Source: Vesta saturnalis (lineage: Eukaryota; Arthropoda; Insecta; Coleoptera; Lampyridae). From it: DNA of 64,000 nt. The stretch spans positions 1,941,053-2,005,052 of the forward strand of contig JARFJB010000982.1 of the NCBI GenBank assembly GCA_036346205.1, in the 5' to 3' direction. Below are positions 26,808-38,209 of this stretch, piece after piece. Positions within the stretch are counted from its first letter, which is position 1. Each line of letters opens with the position of its first letter. Below the pieces are notes generated by a model. The model made no database searches. It worked only from the letters and a program-made list of their open reading frames with translations, and was not told the DNA's origin. A program made the translations under genes and the position numbers.

Positions 26808-27792
26808 ATGTCGTTAATAGGGTCTACTGAAAAGTTCAATCCTAAAGTCTCGCAAATATCATCGTATTTAGAACGTCTTGAATAGCTCTTCATCTGCAAT
26901 ACCGTGGAAGATGACAAGAAAGTTCCTTTATTGCTAACCTTAATAGGCGTTGAAGCATAGGTACGGTACATTAAAGGCCTTACTTGCTCCTGACCTACCC
27001 ACCTCGGAGTCTTATAGTGTGATCAAAGGTACATTAATCAGACATTATAGTCCAAAAAGATTAGTTATTGTAGAGCGATATAAATTTTATAATGCTATTC
27101 AAGAGTCTAACGAAAGCATTAAGTCGTTTGTAACCAAGCTAAAAAGTTACTCGCAGTATTGTAAGTTTGGTCAGTTCCTTTCTGAGTGTCTCAGAGATCG
27201 GTTAGTCTGTGGAATTCGATCGCAAAATATTAGGAGAAAGTTATTGTCAGAAGTCGAGTTAACTTTTGATCGTGCTTATGAAATCGCACTTTCAATGGAG
27301 TTAGCGGAAGAACAAGTTAGGTCCATGAATGTCGACATTGGCGATGCAACTCTGCCAGGCAGTATTGATAAGATGTATGTTCGTTGGAGAGGTAAGAGTA
27401 ATTCAAAGAAAAGTGAGAAGTCAGGGAATTGGAAAGCTTGTTTTGGGTGTGGAAGGAAGCATGATTCCGATAAGTGTCCGGCTAAAGAGTGGGAATGCTT
27501 CATCTGTAACAAGAAAGGTCATATCAGTAAAATGTGCGGAAATGGTAATGTCCATAATGTAGGAGAAACAAATGTTGAATTATCGGAAGGTCATTCTGAG
27601 TCAAATTCTTTCGATATAGGATTTTTATCGAATTTAGATTCCGATAGTAATGAGCCGGTAAAAATAAATTTAGTAATAGAGAAAAAAATAACTTTTGAAA
27701 TTGATAGTGGAGCCTGTCGCTCGGTAATGAATGTAAATGATTTTGAACTTTATTTCAAACATTTGGTAGTTTACCCGTCAGATACAAGTTAA
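26808..27792 (+). pseudogene. gypsy gag with zinc knuckles, running into protease
   Basis: Starts with ATG at 26808. A TAG interrupts it after about 25 codons, and frames change before 26950. From 26950 one frame stays open for 280 codons: a capsid-like helical region, two CCHC-type zinc knuckles around 27440-27540 (CFGCGRKHDSDKC and CFICNKKGHISKMC), then a retropepsin-type active site FEIDSGACRS near 27700-27720. It ends at TAA 27790-27792, within the protease domain. Confidence 0.8.
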
Positions 27793-29400
27793 GAGTATTA
27801 TCTGATCAAAATGTCAAGTGTTCTAGGGGAAACTCAGGGAACTGTCAATCTAGGTAGTCAGAATTTCAATTTACCTCTTGTAATATTAAGAGGCAATCAT
27901 AAGTTCTCTGCTAGTAGGTCGAAATTGGTTAAATGTATTAAATCCTGATTGGAGAAATAAAATCAACTTTGGTAAGTTATATAAAATTCAGAATATCGGC
28001 CAAATGTTTATTTCAGGTGATTCTGATCAATCATTATCAAAGTCTAATGTAGAGGAAGTGTCAAGTCTCATTTCTAACTTAAAATGTCAATTTAAAAATG
28101 TGTTCAATGTAAATCAGAGGTTAAGCATTAAAAATATAGAAATTGAATTGAATTTGAAAGAAGGTGATCAGCCAGTGTTTTATAGGGCATATGACATGCC
28201 ATTTGCATTAAGAGATAAAGTTGAATCAGAATTGTCGAAAATGCTAGGATGCAGGAACTTTAAAAATGTTAGTCATTCGAATTGGGAAGTCCTATAGTAG
28301 TAGTCCCAAAGAACAATTCAGAGATCAGGATTTGTGTGGATTTAAAAAACCTTGAATAAAGCCGTAAATAGTGATCATTGTGTCTTGCCTTTACCTGAGG
28401 ATAGTTTTGCCAAGTTAAGTGGTAATAGATAATTTACGGTACTCGACTTAAGGGTGCTTATCAACAATTAATACCCATTTGGGTTTGTTTTCCTTTACCA
28501 GATTAACATTTGGTGTAAGCTCAGCTCCTGGGATATTTCAGGCATCTATGGATAGTATTCTAGATGGTCTGAAAAATACTAAATGTGATATGGTTTATGG
28601 GTCATGAATGCCTGAATGTTATAGCACTGTGATTAAGGTGTTGAAGAGATTAGATGAGCTCAATGTTAATGAAATGTATATTTCTTGCTAAACAGGTAGA
28701 ATTTTTGGGACATGTTATTGATGGTAGAGGTATTCATCCCACTAATAAGAAAATTAAGGCTATAAAATCTTTAACTGAACTAAAGTCTTTTCTAGGTTTG
28801 TTAAATTATTATCGCAAATTTATTCCGATGTTATCTATAAAATTAAAACCCTCATATAATTTATGCCAGAAAAATATGGAATTTACAAAACATTGGTCCC
28901 GAGAGTGCGAGGATGCTTTTGAATTAATTGCTAACGACAGATAGTGTGCTTGTCCACTTTGATCCTTCGTTACCTACTTTTGTAACGTGTGATGCTAGTG
29001 GGTACGGAGTTGGCGCTGTTTTAAGTCACAAAGTCGAAGGTGTTGATAAACCGGTCTTGTTTGCATTCAGCTTAGTGTCAAAAATAGAGCAAAGGAATAG
29101 CAATTTAGAACGGGAGGCGTTTGCCATCATCTTTGCTATTCGTAAGTTTCATAAATATTTATTTGGACAAAAGTTTACGTTAATCACAGATCATCAGCCT
29201 CTAATATTTATTTTTGGGAAAAATAAAGGTATTCCAATTACAGCGGCTGCAAGAATTACTAGATGGCCTGTGTTTTGTCAGGTTATAATTATGATATACA
29301 GTATAAAAGTGGGAAGTTAATAAGTCATGAGGATGGATTATGTCGTTTACCTTGTGGTGAGAAATCTGACTCGATATATTAATTTAGTAAAGAAAGTGCC
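27793..29400 (+). pseudogene. gypsy protease end, reverse transcriptase and RNase H, broken
   Basis: The frame shifts several times. Visible blocks: an LRDKVESEL segment just before the RT fingers (about 28200-28240), an LTFGVSSAPGIFQ-type block near 28505-28545, the LGHVIDGRGIHP connection block (28690-28740), LNYYRKFIP in the thumb (28800-28830), and RNase H with a CDASGYGVGAVLS block (28990-29020), LEREAF and ITDHQPL (29185-29210). The YxDD region around 28580-28610 is scrambled, so the enzyme cannot be active. Confidence 0.8.
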
Positions 29401-30663
29401 ATTGAATGGTAATGACATCAGCAGGGAAACATTAAAAGATTTGTTCAGGATGACCCAACAATGTTAGTGATGAGAATTTGAAATCTTATTTTAGGATGCG
29501 TCATGGATAATCTGTAGAACAGGATTGTATTCTGGTTGGTAGTAGGGTTGTAATTATCCTAGAGTTTTAAGGAGAGAAGAGTTTGAACTCTTTCACGAAC
29601 AACATTGTGGAACTGTTAGATCCAAAATGCTTATTCGTTCATACTGTTGGTGGCCTAACATGAATTTGGAGATAGAAAGGTTTATATATTAATGTGATAT
29701 TTGTTAAAGGTGTCAGAATGTAACGAATTCTAATAAACAAGTTGCATGGCCATGTAATTTTTTAGAGTTCATATTGATTTCTTTCACAAATTTAAATATA
29801 GATTTTTAATATTGGTTGACCAAAATTCTAAGTGGATAGAGGTCAAGTTAATATCGGAAACCATTCTAAAATTGAAAGATATTTTTCCACTGTTGGTATT
29901 TCAGTCGAATTCCACCATTTAATTCCACCGAATTTGTGTCATTTTGTCAGGTCAGTGGAATTAAACATGTCGAGTTTCCTCCTTACCATCCACAAAGTAA
30001 TGGTTTAGCGGAAGAACGGCAGAAACTGTAAAAAGGGTTTAAAAAGGCACTTTTGGCCTGAGAGAGGAAGATATTTCCGAAGATATAATTTTGTCTAACT
30101 TGCATAGCTTTTTGTTTAGTTACCAGAACACTCCCACCTCGAGCACTGATGCTTCACCAGCGTTATGTGTATTTAAATTTAGACCAAGGACTAGGTTTGA
30201 TTTGTTAAAACCTTCTTATCATGACAAGTCTATAAAGTCAGGAAGTTCGGAGAGTAAACAAATATTGTTTAAGTTAAATGAAAATGTTTTTGTAATCAAT
30301 ACATATACAAAACCATGGCAGAAGGGTAAGATAGTAAAAGTATTAAGTTATTGTATGTACTTGGTTAGAATTGGAGACAATATTAGATTTGTTCACGCGG
30401 ATCATATGCGCACAAATAGGAATGAGTCTGCAATTCCATGTTTCAGCTATGAGGCAATAGATGATAATAATGTTCCAAGTATAGAAGATAGGGCAGCCAC
30501 TGATACATCATCAGATAGGTCAGCTGAGGTTAGTATTGGGGATAAATCTAGCAGTACAGTTAAAGTTGATGTAAACTTGCTAAATGGTGATAATTCTGGT
30601 GATGGTCCAAATTGTGCTAGTAATTTGAATCTAGGCACAAATCCTACTTTGAAACAAACATAA
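29401..30663 (+). pseudogene. gypsy integrase and C-terminal tail, broken
   Basis: Many frame changes up to about 30060. An HHCC-like stretch lies near 29590-29720, and the [16 protein letters not shown] core block can be traced near 29975-30015. From 30091 a 190-codon frame is open: YQNTP block, an RPRTRFDLL block typical of insect K02A2.6-like gypsy integrases, a chromatin-binding-like barrel region, and an acidic Ser/Asp-rich tail ending at 30661-30663. Confidence 0.7.
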
Positions 30664-30724
30664 CACGATCCGGTAGTTAATTATATCCCGCAATAAATTA
30701 AATCTGTAATAAAGAGGACAGGAA

Positions 30725-30850
30725 TGTAGTGTATAAGTTATGAGGTGGTGGGTTAAAATAATAAGTAAGGATGTGGTGAATAAAAGATTGTATTTATGTC
30801 ATGTACAAAAATAAAATGTTTTTTTTAAACTTAATGATGAATATACCACA
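30725..30850 (+). repeat. Candidate 3' LTR of gypsy element
   Basis: Direct repeat of 24889-25012. The core from TGAGGTGGTG (30741) to ACCACA (30850) is well conserved with a few substitutions and one extra T. Confidence 0.65.
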
Positions 30851-31936
30851 GCATTATAAACTGATTTCATAATACACCTACTATTATTATTTTTTTTTGA
30901 CCTAAAACTTACCATAAACAGCCACTACATTTGTCACTTAGACTCATAATTTTGTATCTAATTTAAAGGAAACTTCTCCTCTCCTTCCCTTGATGAGGAG
31001 TATTTGATACCCTCAAACTCTTGGGCGATGCGTCCATGCCCGTATTTCAACGAACAACATGACACGCAATAAACATTCAACTCAAACCAATATTCATTTC
31101 ATCAAGTTTCGATACCGAAGCTGGCGATTTTCACGTTACGTAGTTATTAATGGATTTAATGTTTTAATGTTTAATGTTTAAAGTTTTTCCAATAATGCAC
31201 CTATTTTTAAACACGTTAGAAGGGATATAATACCTAGGGTATTATGAAATTACTGAAACATAAGTATGTTTGATGAAACTTTTAACATCAAATAAAAATG
31301 TCAAATAACAAAACGTCAAAAATAAATATTCTAACCATAGATCTAATAATTGAACATCCACAATTCCAACTATTTAACTATCTACTAATAAGAATATAAA
31401 AATTACAATTTTCGAAGTGACCTGAAAAGTACTATTTCCATTTGAAACAGGACCAGCTGCCATATTTTTTGAAGTAGTGCTAAATTCTGCTACTGTATAT
31501 CGTAAAATTAAATTTATACCGCTAAAAGTGAGGCATTCACTAATTTAGAGTGATTGCTATTGTCTACATAACTTTGAGCTGTTGTACTCTTTCAGCCTCC
31601 AAGCCTCATCAAACTTTTGTGTTACCTCCGTCAGAGTGTAAAGTTGCTGCTGTATGCCTTAAACAATGGCCTGTCTATGACTTAGCATTGGGAAAATTCA
31701 AAAGGTCGCAATTTTAGCAGGAATACTCCTGTAATAATGTTAGTATTAGATATAATTATTTTACATAATTTAAAACTTAAAGTACCAGGATTAGGATATC
31801 AACAATGATTGACCGAAAAACTGCTTTTACAGAATTTTTATCAAAAGTTTATTCCAAGTTTCTGGCGAAGTTAGGCACAAATATTTATTTCAACTTCGAT
31901 TGACATTTCATAAACGTACATATAGATTTTGCTTTA
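30851..31936. other. AT-rich sequence without a recognised gene
   Basis: No supported gene, RNA or repeat. A slightly GC-richer stretch at 30970-31130 has no recognisable motif. Confidence 0.5.
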
Positions 31937-32270
31937 ACACGTAAAACGTGTACCACGTAAAACGTACCACGTGTAAAACGTGTACCACGTAAAACGTGTG
32001 CCACGTGTATAACGTGTTCCACGTGTAACACGTGTAAACGAGTACCACGTGTAACACGTAAACGTGTACCACGTGAAAACGTGACCACGTAAAACGTACC
32101 ACGTGTAAAACGTGTACCACGTGTAAAACGTGTACCACGTGTAAAACGTGTCCACGTGCATAACGTGTTCCACGTGTAACACGTAAACGAGTACCACGTG
32201 TAACACGTAAAACGTGTACCACGTGTAAAACGTGTCCACGTGTAAAACGTGTACCACGTGTAAAACTGTA
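31937..32270. repeat. E-box minisatellite, 18-bp unit
   Basis: Tandem array of CCACGTGTAAAACGTGTA and shortened variants, about 330 bp. The palindromic core CACGTG recurs about twenty times, alternating with AACGTG. Trp/Tyr/Thr-rich readings on the minus strand are repeat artefacts. Confidence 0.95.
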
Positions 32271-32350
32271 ACACAATTAGTCTTTTATCTACATTTGTAC
32301 TACAATAAAATAGTTTTTCCGCAAATGTCAAAAATGTTTGATTTCACAGA

Positions 32351-32427
32351 TGTCACTTTTGTCCGGCCGTAAGCGAACAAAGAAGTACTTTTTGTACGCT
32401 CACGGCTGGATAAAAAGTGTCGTGACA
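32351..32427. repeat. 77-bp imperfect palindrome
   Basis: TGTCACTTTT...CCGGCCGTAAGCGAACAAA on the left folds onto TTTTGTACGCTCACGGCTGG...AAAAGTG..GTGACA on the right around a central AGTACT. It could form a long hairpin. It lies between the minisatellite and the pogo element. Confidence 0.8.
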
Positions 32428-32486
32428 GAAATTTAACAGAGGTAATAAATATTAGTTGAACTTTGGAACTTTATTAACGATAATTA

Positions 32487-35162
32487 GAGAGGTGGCATGA
32501 ATGGAACACTTTTTTGAAATGTTAATATTTCTAACAAATTTTAAATAATATAATTCTGGATGGCAAGTAAAATCGTTCATTATTAAAGTATGGAATATTA
32601 TAATTTACAACTTATAATTTTTATAGTGCAACCTATTGTGATCATTTTTTTAAAAAGTTGCATTTTGTCCCATTCGTAACATATATGTGTTGAATGGGAC
32701 ATGTACATGTCATGAACATATAGACTAAATAAATAATAATTAAGTGCCGAAATATAATGATTTTATTTGAAACGGCTGCAAAATACTTCCATATACATTT
32801 CCAAATTATTGAAATTCTATCCCTAATCTTAAAATAGTCAAACACACAAACGTCTTGAACTGTTGGATACATAAATTTATTGAGTTCGCAAATCGTCTTA
32901 AAAATTTATGGAGTAGGATTCATCATCTTTCAGTTTTTCCTGAACACACTCAATACAGGAAATTCTGTTTTTCTTGGTAGAACAGTCTACTAATACGTAA
33001 TCGCTTATTTCAAAGTTACACTGTTCTATATTGTCAATAAACTCATTCTCTCCATCACTTCCGTTTAATTCTTCATAAAATTCGTCAGAATCTGTGATTC
33101 AATTTTTTTTCACTTTATCACTACTACTGTTAGAGTACGCTTTTCGTTACTTGTACTAGAGGGTTTTGGGCTTTGTACATATCTGCTGGTAGATGGAGCA
33201 CTATGGCCCGTAATGTACGATGATAAAAATCACTTTCAGTAAAAACAGTCCTATTCATAGGAAAATTCGAGGATGTAAATCCTGAGATATTCTTTGAGTA
33301 AATGAATTCAAAAATGCTTTATGCACCATATCTGCTATTTGATAAATAGTCATTGTTGTTCCGGTGGTTTAGCATCCATTCATTTTGAGCGATTTTTAGA
33401 TAACCTTTGAAAGGTCCTTATACCGATATATCTCATGGCTGTAGCCTGTGGCTATAGTGTGGAGGAAAAGTCAGTAATATCACGTTGTTTGCTTTAGCGT
33501 AGTTTACAATTGCTAAACTGATGTGAGATTCGTGATTGTCTAAATTAGTAAAACTGGTGTTTCACTTGTGGGCATTATGTGTTCCACAAAATGAAGACTA
33601 ACAGAAAGTTATTTTCTGTCATCCATCCTAACGTGTGTGGCAGAGCTAAACTTCCTAATGGAGCACATGTGCTTTGACATGAACACGTGAGAATACGAAA
33701 ACTGGGGAATGAACCACCGGCAGCATTTAAAATTTAAAACTGTTCCTCGTTCGGCGGAAGTAGCTTGTCCCATTTGTTTAAATCCTTTCCTTGCAAATAC
33801 TTTTGGAGGATCAGTAACTGTTGTGACACCAGTTTCGTCACAATTGTATATGCGGTCTGCGGTGAAGTTATGCCTTTCCATTACTTGTTCCAAATTATTA
33901 ATCGTGGTAGGATTAAAGGCAGTTACTCTACTCAAACTAGTCTTTTCTAGTTTACGTAAACTTAATGAACTTTTATGTCGCGTCTAGAAACCTTTTAACC
34001 AGTCCAGGCTAGCTCTATTATTTTTATTCCACTGCGGAGGATGAATGTTCAACTCAGCATACCTGTACAAAACAGGAAGCCTCACGGATTCCAACCCACA
34101 GCACGTTTTAGAAGCGGTATGTAAGTATTCAACTAAAGCATCTTCTTGTTGTAACATAAAATTCTTTTGTTGCCTATGTTAGGTTTGTGTTCATAATTAC
34201 CCATTTATTTAGCAAGTTTTAGAGCTCTATGAAGGGCTGATTTTGTAATTTGAAATTTTGCAGCAGCAACCGAATAGGACTGTTGTTTGCCAGAGCATAC
34301 TTCACGGCGTCTTCAATTTGTTCCTTCGACACCCTTTCTCTCCTATTCAGAGTCGCTTTGTCCATCTAAATATTAGATTCGTGTTCAATTTTCGCATTAA
34401 AACACAAATATGAATATTGTCATAAAGAAATAGATATTGGGCAGATTTAAAATTTTCCTTATAAAAATCAGTTTTACGACTAAAAAATGACGATGAAATA
34501 ATTTGGTTTTGATGAAAACTTAAACTAACGAAATAATATAAATAGTTATAAACGTTAGCAAAATAATAATATTTTATACTAAAGAAACCTTGCATTTCTT
34601 ATGTATGATACGCCACTTTCGTATTTTTAATATGAATTTAAATTCGTTGCAGATATTTAAATCCATACCTGTTATTGTTTATACAACAAATTGTTATAGA
34701 GAATTATAAGTAAAATGCAAACAAGGACCAACATAAGAACAAACAGGCCTTACCACGTGAACTTTCTAAGTTATGAATGGGACAGTGTCCCAATCATAAC
34801 ATCAAATTTGTCCCGTTCATAACTCATACCACACCTCTTAAAAAATTGTAAACAAGTCACTAACAAACTTTTAAATTTTCCTTTATCAAGCTAAAATATT
34901 GAATATAGGTACTTACCTCAGTCAACTGTTATAAATTTGTGTCTATGTGTAAAAGCAAACTGCGAAATATTTACTTTTACAACCTTAAAACGTTCACAGA
35001 CCAACAGTACTATAACATATGCAGTTAGAGCGAGTTCTTTTATTTTAAAGGAAAGGTGCCTCCAGCACTATCTCTAATATAATTTTGAAACTTAATAACA
35101 GAATATTTTCAGAGAAACTGCAATTGACCCATTCAAACCATGTCCCATTCATGCCACCTCTC
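32487..35162 (-). mobile_element. pogo-type element, 2.68 kb, with TIRs and TA duplication
   Basis: Left end GAGAGGTGGCATGAATGG at 32487 and its inverted partner ending at 35162, each flanked by TA (32485-32486, 35163-35164). The 13-bp motif GTCCCATTCATAAC and variants recurs near both ends (32667, 32690, 34774, 34784, 34808, 35127, 35141). The transposase gene is on the minus strand. These features fit the pogo branch of Tc1/mariner. Confidence 0.85.
32898..34365 (-). pseudogene. pogo-like DDE transposase, decayed
   Basis: Minus strand. ATG at 34363-34365 starts a psq-type helix-turn-helix (MDKATLNRRER, then EQIEDAVKYAL). A CENP-B-like DNA-binding region follows around 34000-34150. The DDE core is open at 33609-33935, with TAFNPT, RIYNCDETG (first Asp) and the GQATSAERG block. 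Downstream, in broken frames, are a THE-like second-Asp region, an ANNV..TFPPH block (about 33480-33510) and the KIAQNEWM..N block. The acidic C-terminus ends at TAA 32898. At least five frame changes or stops. Known role of intact relatives: cut-and-paste transposition at TA. Confidence 0.75.
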
Positions 35163-35164
35163 TA

Positions 35165-35747
35165 TCAATGGTAAAATTACAACGTGGCTTTTTAGTTTTA
35201 CTATATCAGGCATCTTTATATGAATAACAAATCCTAACTCTTCTACATTGTCTATTGTCATGTTCGCCATTTCATCGAATCTCCTGATGCGCCTATTATT
35301 AAAACAATATGAAAGTAGCATATATTTTAAAACTTTAATGGATTTATGCAGGTAAGTATATTATAACTAACCTTAATTCCTAGATATTGCTCATTAGGTG
35401 CATTGTTTAAAAAATGTTCAAACCGTTCCTCTGTGAATACCTTTGACTTTTTAGGGTTATAACCCTCATTCTGGTTCTTCAAATAAGCACGTAGCTTCAT
35501 ATATTTGGTAATATCTAATATCTAATCAGTAATCATTTTATCACGGAATATTGAGACCACATTTACAAAAATAAGCTAGTAGCATACTTTCATAATAGTT
35601 TGTAATGTTTTTCTCATTGCACTATGTCAGAAATCTTTCATAAGCACGATTATAAACTCTACTTGACTTGGTTGGAATTGAATAGTTCGTAGCTATCTTA
35701 GCAATTTGACCATCGAGCGGCATACAGTTGGGTACGGAATCCGACAT
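35165..35747 (-). pseudogene. Crypton-like tyrosine recombinase relic, cut by pogo
   Basis: Minus strand, same family as the relic at 21456-22400. ATG at 35745-35747, then a RVYNRAYERFL block followed by an in-frame TAG at 35622-35624 (where the family usually has Trp) and CNEKNITNYYESMLLAYF. After a gap come KLRAYLKNQNEGYNP and KSKVFTEERFEHFL, then a GT-AG intron-like segment (about 35306-35375), then RRFDEMANMTIDNVEELG, which contains the first catalytic Arg region. The sequence ends at the TA where the pogo element starts. The His, second Arg and Tyr parts are not found beyond the pogo element. Confidence 0.7.
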
Positions 35748-36107
35748 AATGTAACCAGTAAAAATGTGTTCAATACATTTTACTACAAGTGAAATGTTGA
35801 TGCTCAGGTACTTACCAAAACACACAGTCCTATTCTACGTTTAACGAACAGATTCAGTAAGTACTCCTTCCATGAGTTAGCGCCAAATTTAAATAGCACA
35901 TTTCTATTGGTTAGCCGGGTTCACACAACCACGAAAAATTTTGTATTATATTAACCTATGAATGTCAAAATAATTTCTCATTTAGCATTTGTGTTTTCAT
36001 TCTTTATTTTGGTTAAAGCTTTTGCTCAAGTACTTTTTATTTTCAAAAACAGTATTTTTCAATACTAGCTACAATTTGTAGCCTATTAGCAAATAATTAC
36101 ATTTATT

Positions 36108-37146
36108 ATGGATCAACGAAATCTTCCGCCCCGAAAATACTCGCGGCCAGGTAATTTTTCGTTCACGAAAAGCAGCGAATCTTAAACATTTTTAAAGTAG
36201 GTGACATAATAACTTTGTATAAACATATTTTATTCATTACTTTATCATTTTAGGTATTACAGATAAAAGTGTGTACAACATTCTACGTGCGTACAAGCAA
36301 ACACATGTATTACATCCTCCGGCTGTGTACCACCAACAACGAGCAATTTTGGACAACATTGACGACGAAACTTAAACTAATCTTAGGCGTGTATTCCATT
36401 CCTTGTTTGAAGAAAACCTTACACCTACTCTAAATAAGATTGTGGTCGCTATTGGTGAGCACGATGAGATGCCTCAATTGAAAAGCAGTACATTAAGAAC
36501 TTGGTTCCGAGGACGGTTTTGTTGATGATGGTTTGCTGTTGTTCGAGTCCAAGAAATCTGGCGATTATCATGAAGAAATAACAGCTGCTGTTTTGAAGAA
36601 TGGTTTCGCAACGTTCTTGGACGTTTAGACAAAAACGCTGTTATAGTGTTAGATAACTCTTTCTATCATAGTAGAAAGATCGACAAAAATCCAAATTCAG
36701 GATCAAAAAGCTGACATTCAGGCATGGCTAACCAACAAATCCATTGATTACGAACCAGATATGATCAAAGACGAACTTCTCAACTTTGTCAGAAAAGCTG
36801 CTATTGCTCCTAAAGTAGTTGTCGATGAGATAGCAAAAACATAGAATCATACTGTATTGCGTTTACCTCCATATCATTGCGAATTAAACCCAGTCGAACT
36901 GATATGGGCACAAATCAAGGATGAAGTTGCGAGGAACAATAAAACATTTAAAATCGCAGATATGCACCAATTATTTTGCACCGCTGTTGCAAATGTAACG
37001 TCAGATAATCGGAAAATGCTATTAGACCCGTGCAAAGTGTGGAAGAAAATATGTGGCAATTGGATATCACTATAGAAGTTCAAGTGGAGCCGTTGATCAT
37101 TCAGTTAGGCGATGACTCTTCTTCATCAGACTCCGAACAAGGCTGA
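36108..37146 (+). pseudogene. IS630/Tc1-type transposase, internally deleted
   Basis: Exon 1 36108-36150 (MDQRNLPPRKYSRP), intron 36151-36253 (GT/AG), exon 2 from 36254 (GITDKSVYNILRAY). The helix-turn-helix part runs to LKSSTLRTWF (about 36480-36510). The sequence then jumps to LLLFESKKSGDYHEE, so the block with the first catalytic Asp (DETW) is missing. The second Asp block (VIVLDNSFYHS, about 36640-36672) and the Glu block (PPYHCELNPVELIWAQIK, 36865-36920) remain. Acidic tail SSSSDSEQG, stop at 37144-37146. A TAA near 36373 and several frameshifts also occur. Known relatives have DDE catalysis; this copy lacks one catalytic residue. Confidence 0.75.
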
Positions 37147-38209
37147 TCTTTTATGCTTTATTTACAGACTTGGTAAAAATACAAATGCAGCTACAGGAAG
37201 AATTGTGAATTGAGGCACTATTATGATAAAGTTTTTGTGGCAATTATTAAAGAATAAAGGGTTTTTCTCAACTGTAACATAATGCATTTTGCAGTTTGTT
37301 TAGATAAACAAACACTTGTGACATCAAAAGGAGTTGACTTGTAAATTCCTATAAAATAAAATCTAAACTTAAAGTTCTATTCGTTTACTATAAATTAATG
37401 TTATTTTTCGATTTCCAAAATACGTGTCCTGAGAATTTGACTTGACTTCATATGAGATTTGACAGATTGGTAAACATTAACGGGTTATGTACAGCATGTA
37501 AACATTCCCATAGACTAAACATGCTTGTTTTTAAACCGTATTAAAACCGATTCATTGGTGACAGAGAATTTTGATTCGTAAAATGTGTGATTTTAAAATA
37601 TTGATATTTCTAAATATGTTTATTATTTGATTACTGTGAAAACTACATAATTATATATTTTAGGGACTACAATAATTCGTATGCATACATTAAAGAACCG
37701 TTGAATGTAATTCAACCACTGTCTTACCCAGAAAATAATTTATTGATGGTTGTAAACAAGGCATATGCGCAGTTAGTAGCACGCACCTACTATTTGTAGG
37801 AGGAGCATTTACTGGATCTGTTCGTTAAACGGAGTATAGTGTGTTTCTGACAATTATATTGTTGAATTGTCAATTTTTTTTCGCCTTGACAACCACAAAA
37901 CCAGTAACCACAGAAATGTAGTTTTACATTTTCTAAATCAATCAACTGCACTGCAATCTTTTTAAAAATACTCCCTTAATTGTATCTTTTAAACGCCATT
38001 TGCGGAAAAATAACTTGTTTTATTCGGAGTAAAATGACTTTTGTGGCTCATCTGAATTTGTAAACATTCAGTCTCACCACAAAAGTCACACTTTTACCCC
38101 TAATAAAACAATATACTTTTTAAAAACTCATTAATAAATTAACCAAGACTTTCAAGGTAAGTTAATTCGTGTATTTTATGCCTTTTCGTAAATAATTTTT
38201 TAGGTTATA
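37147..38209. other. AT-rich spacer with a hairpin
   Basis: No gene recognised. Contains an approximately 100-bp inverted repeat at about 38013-38112 (TTGTTTTATTCGGAGTAAAA against its imperfect complement, with CTTTTGTGG/CCACAAAAG in both arms), a likely small MITE or foldback. Confidence 0.6.

Larger units (their letters stand above)
24889..30850 (+). mobile_element. Ty3/gypsy retrotransposon, about 6 kb, decayed
   Basis: Two short terminal direct repeats enclose, in order on the plus strand, a 1.8 kb leader, gag with CCHC knuckles, protease, reverse transcriptase, RNase H and integrase. This is the Ty3/gypsy domain order. No envelope-like frame is seen. A purine-rich tract (AAAGAGGACAGGAATG) precedes the 3' repeat. 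Confidence 0.8.

Noticed and set aside
24889..30850. Endogenous retrovirus with envelope
   Set aside because: Nothing resembling an envelope frame lies between the integrase tail and the 3' repeat; treated as a plain Ty3/gypsy element.
31937..32270. CRISPR array
   Set aside because: Regular spacing is present, but units are contiguous with no unique spacers, and the genome is eukaryotic.
31885..32331. Thr/Trp/Tyr/Phe repeat protein of up to 148 codons
   Set aside because: All three minus frames of the 18-bp minisatellite are open because the unit length is a multiple of three and lacks stops. No flanking gene signals.
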